Below are positions 58,233 through 64,000 of a stretch of 64,000 bases of DNA, piece by piece (the stretch's first letter is position 1; each line of letters starts with the position of its first letter). Origin of the DNA: Lamellibrachia columna (lineage: Eukaryota; Annelida; Polychaeta; Sabellida; Siboglinidae); NCBI GenBank assembly GCA_963662155.1, contig OY759266.1, positions 58,508,010-58,572,009 of the forward strand, given 5' to 3'. Below the pieces are notes generated by a model. That model ran no database searches. It had not been told where the DNA came from and saw nothing but the letters and a program-made list of their open reading frames with translations. A program made the translations under genes and the position numbers.

Positions 58233-61200
58233 ACATCGGTCAACTCTGACATACGTGTGTTGTATATGAACTACACATAAATATTTCGCACTGAGGTAAA
58301 CGTGTAGATAGGTACTTATTGCATCCTGTTAGATAAATGTTCGTGTTATACACCTGACCTGATAAATGTATTGTTTAATCTGAGTAATGTGTACAGCAGA
58401 ATGTCTTTATATCAAACGCAGGGAACCACAGTTTCATATACAGTTTATCTGAGGTACAGTTCACCTGTCCAACTGGGCATGGGGTAGATAAATGTACCTA
58501 GATACCAGATATGACCAAACATCATCATCTTGTGTTATTGCAATTTAAAGCTCTACTGTTCATACAATACAAGCCGTGTAAAAGCTGCTATGCCAATTAT
58601 TGTTAACTTTGCTTTTCTGTAGAATTGTATTCCTAAAACTATAATACATATTTTCTGTAGAATTGTATTCCTAAAACTATAATACATATGCAAACATCAG
58701 TAAATTACTTGGCAAGTAAAGTATTTTAGACATCCCATTTCAACAGTGACATTCTGCTGCATGGCAACTGAAGTGATGTATACGTGTGTCCGGTACTCTT
58801 TCCAGCGCCGATCTCTATGGTGCACACAACGCACATGCGCCGCGATAACACATGGTCAGCCCGTTGATGGACGACTGATTGACCATTAATATTGATCATT
58901 ATCAGGAACTAGTGATATGTAGATAGGATGTTTTACAATTGTTACAGTGTGGTGTTATATACATGATGGTATTAGGGGACGTCACTGGTGTTCTGCCAAG
59001 TCTGTTTTTCGTGTTATCTGTTATATTCCAAGACCCGTCCTACTCCATCTCTAATAACTAAATGTCTACAATATCTAAACTCAGCCAAGTAAGCAAGCAA
59101 ACTGTTAGGAATCTGATGTTTAATTGTTAGTTTTCTTATTTTAATTATTCATATATGTTTTACTTCACCAGAAATTGTGTATTAGTGTGCTCTTTCTACA
59201 GGTATTGTTTTTATGTATATGTGATTGTGAATTACCAGATAATGCATGCTCCCCAAGTTTAGTATAATCATTGCATGTGATAATCACTTATTCAGCATCT
59301 CATATATTTCTTGTGAAACTGTCATGCACTGCCAACATCGTGGTGTGGTCAAATTAATTATATAAGTTTTTAATTGGCTCTTGCATTGTAATTACAATTT
59401 TGCGGTTTTGCTAACTGTCTCATAGTTCATTGTTTTTTACCTGCTCATTTTTTTTTGAGTTGACGATGGTAAAATTTGACGGTGAAGATATTTCTTGGTA
59501 GGCTTTTGGTGGGAGTTTTTACAGCAGCGAGGTGTTTTATTGTAATTGTTATTATCGGTGCAACTTCTATTCATCTTTCAAAACTTGACTTAGTCAGCAC
59601 TAGTGCTTATGTACTTTGCTGGCAGGGAAGACTGTTGACAGAATGAAATTAATTATAATGTTGTCAGAGGTGGTTTATTCCTCTCTCTGTTGGTTCACAG
59701 CAGCATTACCGAGATATCTTCTAATGAATATGCTCCACAACATGACGAGAGCTTTTATATGACAGTGGTTTATCTAGAATACTCCGACTGATTGTCTATT
59801 TATGATGTCATTTTTGTTTAGCGAATATCCTACAAATGACATCCATTTTCCGTCCCTTTTGGGAATCATTTCCATGTTTTAATGCCAACGTTTCAACAGT
59901 TTGTCCCTGTATAAAATGGAGAACTGTTAGGGTGTTGGTATTTCGACACGACAGCTTCCCAGAGGGTGAGAATTTAAACAACATATGCCATACTTTCCGT
60001 TGGCCAAAGTATTTAATTATTTCCACTGTAGTACATTAGATATTATGTCTTATCTGCCAGGTGGGAGTTAGATAACAACAATTGGCAAATGGTCTGATTC
60101 TTGGGATGTTCACAGACCCCAAAAGGTATTTACAAGTAACTAGCAGGGACCCGTAGAAAGAATATCCATCTGGCGTGTCCTGTGAATGCTGTTTGCAATG
60201 TGTCTTGTGTAGAGGGCCCATCAACTTCTTGCTCTGTGCAGCTGTTGAGTAGCAAGTATTTTATCTTTACATTCTATGACAGTCATTTATATGAAGAATA
60301 TTATCTTTACTGTTACGTCCTTGTAGGATTCTACCCACTGTGTGATTTTGTCCAAGGAGGCAGGGTGCAATCATTGGAGGCTGAAACCAACTTGGGAGAT
60401 CTACTGTCCCTATTTTATCTGTGAGTTACTGTAGTGAGCTCATAAACTCCTCTTCAATAGGCTTGGATAAGACTCCTCTGTTTTATTTATTTAAATAAAA
60501 TTATTAAAATGATCTGTTAAAGAAAATAACTATGCATAACTTAAACTAACATAAATCTGTAACAATACAACTGTATTTGAAGCTGTTTTACTGAAATTAC
60601 ACATTTTGCTGAGGTATGTTAAATTTCTGATATGTTGGAAGTTGAAATATTTAGAATTATTGCGAATATGTATTCTCTGTTCATATCTTTTCTGTAAGTA
60701 AATGAGGTTAGGTTTATTTGCTAAAACCAGCTAAGATAAACCACAACATCAGTTAGGATTGGATGTTGAATTAAGTTACTGCAAGTACAGCTGTGTTTAG
60801 TCTTTGGTTATGTGTAATTGAATGAACATTTATCAAGACCAGCACGGTTATAAGCAGGGTTTAACCAGCCGGTTGTAGTAGGATGTAAACGTGGCCCTAA
60901 ACAGATTTCCATCTGTAATGTAATGGTGTAATCACTTGAACAATGCTGTGACACCGCGAGTGTTTGTTTCTTCATCTGCAGCTGGGAACATTTCAGCACT
61001 CATATCTGCTGTTATGACTTGACATGTACAGTACAGATTTTATTGTATATTGCTTATTAAAGTATTTAAAAATTACTTGTTGTCTTTGTATAATTTGACA
61101 CCCTTAAAGCTGCCATTGCACTACATAGGTTATTAAGAAATATCCACGTTATTTGGTAACTGACTGTACATCACCATTGATGTTGTACATATATATATAT

Positions 61201-61540
61201 AAACATACAATGTCATACATACAATGTATTAACATATAATGTAATACATACAATGTATTAACATACAATGTAATACATACATGTATAGTACACAGGTGCG
61301 TGCATGTTTATTGATAAAACTATTTTACAAAATATGGGTATTAAAAATATATTCCATAAATGTTTAAATATAATCATTATATACAGTGTACATGTAACAT
61401 TATGTAAATATTCATATAGTGCACACACATACCATACATACACGCATGCACATACACCTGGTATTGTTGAACAGCCCAATTTTTGCTAAATATCTGATGT
61501 GTAGCTACTAGCTACAAAAAATGATTCGCACTCATGCACA

Positions 61541-61600
<60 letters not shown>

Positions 61601-62452
61601 CGTACGTACGCATATACATATATTGCATAGATAAGTATAGCAAACAAAATGTACACTAATTAATAGCTACTTAATTTCCTATTGCAGTGTTTTGTTTGTT
61701 GCACCGTAGGGAAAGATAATTATGTAGTTTGATACAGTTCATTGAATGCTTGTAGTAAAGAGATGCTAATAATTAGTGTATAATTTATGCTGACAGCTTG
61801 CTCCAATATACACAAATGTCCAATTAATTGTTATGCAGTCTTGATGCATGGTCACAGTGTCACATATGTCATCAAAACCAAACCAGCCAGCTGTCACACA
61901 ACAATTGTTGCACGACATGTGTTTGGTAATTTGTGAGTAATGCCATTTTGGAATATTGACTGTACCAGGCACATGGTTTTTGATAAGGATGAGTTGAATT
62001 CTTGTAGAGAAGGAATTCACCACAACCACACCATGGTCTTTGTGTGAGCGATGGGTTGGATCACTGTCCCATTGAGTTAGAGCTATTGACAAACTCATAT
62101 AGGTAGATTGAGTCAAGGTGGCATACAGACTCATTGGGGACAGATTGAGTCATAGAAGAGTCTTGTGGAACAGTGCTTGAGGAGACCAGACTCAAAGAAG
62201 TAACATACCTGAATGCAACTGAAGGAAAAGACTAAACCAAGTAATTCAAATACTTTGTAGGAATCACTGAGTCTGGACCCCAAGAACTGAAGGCAAACTC
62301 ATCAACAACCAATTGACTCCTTCAAGAACATATTCATCAACACACAACAGAATGAGAACTGGACACATTGAACATAATCTGTTATGCACATGCATTCAAA
62401 TGTGATTTCCTTGAAATGAGCTGTTTCAATATAATCAGATTAGACAGCTAAG
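58233..62452. other. Intergenic stretch between SEC14L1 and the rhomboid gene
   Basis: About 4.2 kb of AT-rich DNA with no recognised gene. The rhomboid promoter is presumably near its right end or within it. A splice-bounded open block at 60328-60421 (cttgtag to gtgagt, 31 codons) is unassigned. Direct repeat agaattgtattcctaaaact is at 58620-58690. Confidence 0.5.
61525..61605. repeat. (ACGC)n microsatellite
   Basis: About 18 acgc tetranucleotides, then acgt. Confidence 0.97.
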
Positions 62453-62593
62453 ATGGGGAACAAGACAGGGCCTAGTGGGAACAGCATAACATGTGACTGG
62501 CTGGTCCAGCAACGAGCAGTTGTTCAGGATGGTCAGCAGACATCATCATCTCCATGGATGTCCCCTTTCATGTCCTGCGTGTCCATTCTACAA
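62453..62593 (+). CDS. Rhomboid exon 1 (first in window)
   Basis: Open frame from ATG 62453 through MGNKTGPSGNSITCDW to CVSILQ, ending phase 0 at caa|gtaagt. A possible acceptor (gctaag) directly precedes the ATG, so an upstream exon cannot be excluded. Confidence 0.75.
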
Positions 62594-63599
62594 GTAAGTG
62601 TCAATGTTTGACAAGTTATTGTTATGCCGGTGTCTTGTGTATCACTTGTACACAAATATGTTGTTAGTATTTGTGTACAGGTGTAATATGTTTTCAAAGT
62701 GTCACCTTATATACATGTATGTATATGTGTGTTGGTTAAGACTTTTAAAATGTTGCTACACATGCACATATGCATGCACACTAACAAGTTCGTCTCAAGA
62801 TATTGGTAAACAAATGTTCTATATTGAAATATGTTTATATTTACATTATACTTTTCACCTTAATGGATCAGATTTTGTTGTGTCTCCACTATAAGCTTTT
62901 GTTCTCAATGAAGCTAAGAAATCATCAAACGTGTCACATTGTCCTAGGAGTCATCCAGAGGCTGTGTTTTCCAGCCAAGTAGCACAACTTGAGTGGACAT
63001 TGTCACAGCATGTACAACTAACTGCCCATGTTGTTTGTCTCAGACAGGTGTGTTTTTGTACCTGAGGTTGACAACTGATGACAAGAAGGACATCCTCCAA
63101 CTTGTCCCAGGTGACAATGTCCTCACATTCCATGCAGACCACTGTCACCAGCTCTGGAGATTCCTCTCCTATGCCCTGCTGCATACTGGGTAAGACAATG
63201 TTGCATGTGGGGTAAATTAATGTTGCATGTTGGGTAAAGTACTGTTGCATGTTGAGTAAGTCACTATTGCAATCACCATTAGTGTCACCCTGTCAGTTGC
63301 CCGGTCTGTCACCCTGTGTGTCACACTGTTTGTCACTATGTATGTCACCCTGTCAGCTACCCTGTCGGTCACACTGTCTGTTACTCTGTCTATCACCCTG
63401 TAAGTTATCCTGTCTGCCACCCTGTCTCACTCTGTCTGTCGCCCTGTCTGTTACCCTGCCAGTAATCCTGCTTGTACATGTTTCAGGTGGCTCCATCTGT
63501 TGTCAAACCTTCTCATCCAGCTGGTCGCTGGCATCTCGCTCGAAGTTGTTCACGGTTCTACCCGTGTAGGGCTAATCTACGTGGCAGGGATCTTTGCTG
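62453..63599 (+). CDS. Rhomboid-family intramembrane serine protease, N-terminal part
   Basis: Three exons (62453-62593, 63044-63156-region through 63189, 63487-63599) join in phase. Family knowledge: rhomboids are polytopic membrane proteases that cleave substrates such as EGF-type ligands within the membrane. Seen: a first hydrophobic helix (SPFMSCVSILQTGVFLY), the L1 loop, the WRFLSYALLHTG block with the WR motif, then WLHLLSNLLIQLVAGISLEV (helix with the conserved H-x-x-x-N pattern) and VHGSTRVGLIYVAGIFAG. These align with RHBDL-type secretase rhomboids. The GxSG catalytic serine and catalytic histidine lie in exons beyond the window. The ATG at 62453 is the first in frame, but exon 1 could be a later exon. 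Confidence 0.92.
63044..63189 (+). CDS. Rhomboid exon 2
   Basis: Follows tgtctcag and reads TGVFLYLRLTTDDKK then HCHQLWRFLSYALLHTG, ending phase 2 at actgg|gtaaga. Confidence 0.93.
63190..63480. repeat. Short irregular repeats in rhomboid intron
   Basis: Three copies of a [g/t]ttgcatg-tgggtaa unit directly after the donor (63190-63262), then a degenerate tgtcaccctgtc repeat of about 12 bp (63285-63470). Confidence 0.85.
63487..63599 (+). CDS. Rhomboid exon 3
   Basis: Follows tgtttcag, completes the Gly codon and encodes WLHLLSNLLIQLVAGISLEV to AGIFAG. Ends phase 1 at gctg|gtaagt. Confidence 0.95.
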
Positions 63600-63985
63600 G
63601 TAAGTGTTCATGAATCTTCTAATGTAGGGCTAATCTACTTGGCAGGGATCCTTACGGGTAAGTGTTCATGAATCTTCTTATGTCGGGCTATTCAACCTGG
63701 CATAGATCTTTATGGGTAAGGTTCATGAATCTTCTTATGTAGGGCTATTCAACCAGGCATGGATCTTTATGGGTAAGTGTTCATGAATCTTCTTATGTAG
63801 GGCTATTCAACCGGGCATGGATCTTTATGGGTAAGTGTTCATGAATCTTCTTTTGTATGACTACTTGGCAGGGATCCTTGCTAGTAAATATTCATGAATT
63901 ATATGTAGGGCTAATTTACCTGGTAGAGATCCCTGCTGGTAAATATTCATGAATCTTTCAATATAAGATAATCTGAATAACTTGC
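63567..63985. repeat. Tandem repeat, ~57 bp x ~7 built from the rhomboid exon 3 donor
   Basis: The first unit is the true exon end and donor: gtagggctaatctacgtggc, agggatctttgctg|gtaagt, gttcatgaatcttct. Six or so further copies follow with changes such as gggctattcaacctggcat. Most keep gggtaagt or tggtaaat at the donor position. Confidence 0.92.
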
Positions 63986-64000
63986 TGGTAAAAGTGCATT

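Noticed and set aside
58761..58890. 42-codon frame starting MATEVMYTCVRY as a rhomboid 5' exon
   Set aside because: It ends in a stop with no usable donor in frame and shows no similarity to rhomboid N-termini.

Overview
This is eukaryotic, animal nuclear DNA: short exons with GT-AG junctions, long AT-rich introns, non-LTR retrotransposons, DNA transposon relics and many minisatellites. No prokaryotic operon, rRNA or CRISPR structure is present. The transposon set (CR1/L2-like elements with an SGNH-esterase ORF1, Tigger/pogo, MULE and piggyBac relics) and the divergence of the conserved proteins suggest an invertebrate, most likely a lophotrochozoan such as a mollusc. That placement is inference.

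Three conserved host genes lie on the + strand. (1) PHF5A, a splicing factor of the SF3b complex: exons 2-4 at 837-2843, with the first exon beyond the left edge. (2) A SEC14L1/SEC14L5 orthologue from 10927 to 57591. It has 14 exons whose phases all agree and sum to 2106 nt (701 codons plus stop), encoding PRELI/MSF1, CRAL-TRIO-N, SEC14 and GOLD domains. (3) The start of a rhomboid-family intramembrane protease gene at 62453-63599, which runs off the right edge. A possible small minus-strand gene or pseudogene lies at 8701-10134, close to the SEC14L1 promoter side.

Layout: 1-2843 PHF5A; 2844-10300 intergenic DNA with a MITE-like element, a non-LTR fragment, a Tigger/pogo relic and microsatellites; 10300-10926 probable SEC14L1 promoter and 5' leader; 10927-57591 SEC14L1, whose introns hold a MULE relic, an L2-like 3' fragment, a tRNA-derived SINE, a decayed non-LTR element, a foldback element, a piggyBac relic, a nearly full-length dead CR1 and over 15 minisatellite arrays; 57592-62452 intergenic, mostly featureless; 62453-63599 rhomboid exons.

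The most unusual observation is that several minisatellites are amplified copies of real splice junctions. The 3' splice site and first codons of SEC14L1 exon 5 are repeated about 48 times upstream of the exon. The 5' splice site of the same exon is repeated about 18 times downstream. The 3' splice site of the last exon is repeated about 8 times, and that array was later split by the CR1 insertion. The 5' splice site of a rhomboid exon is repeated about 7 times. In every case the exon-proximal copy is the one that gives the conserved protein, so the arrays present the spliceosome with ranks of decoy sites. Tandem arrays together cover roughly a fifth of the window (estimated by eye).
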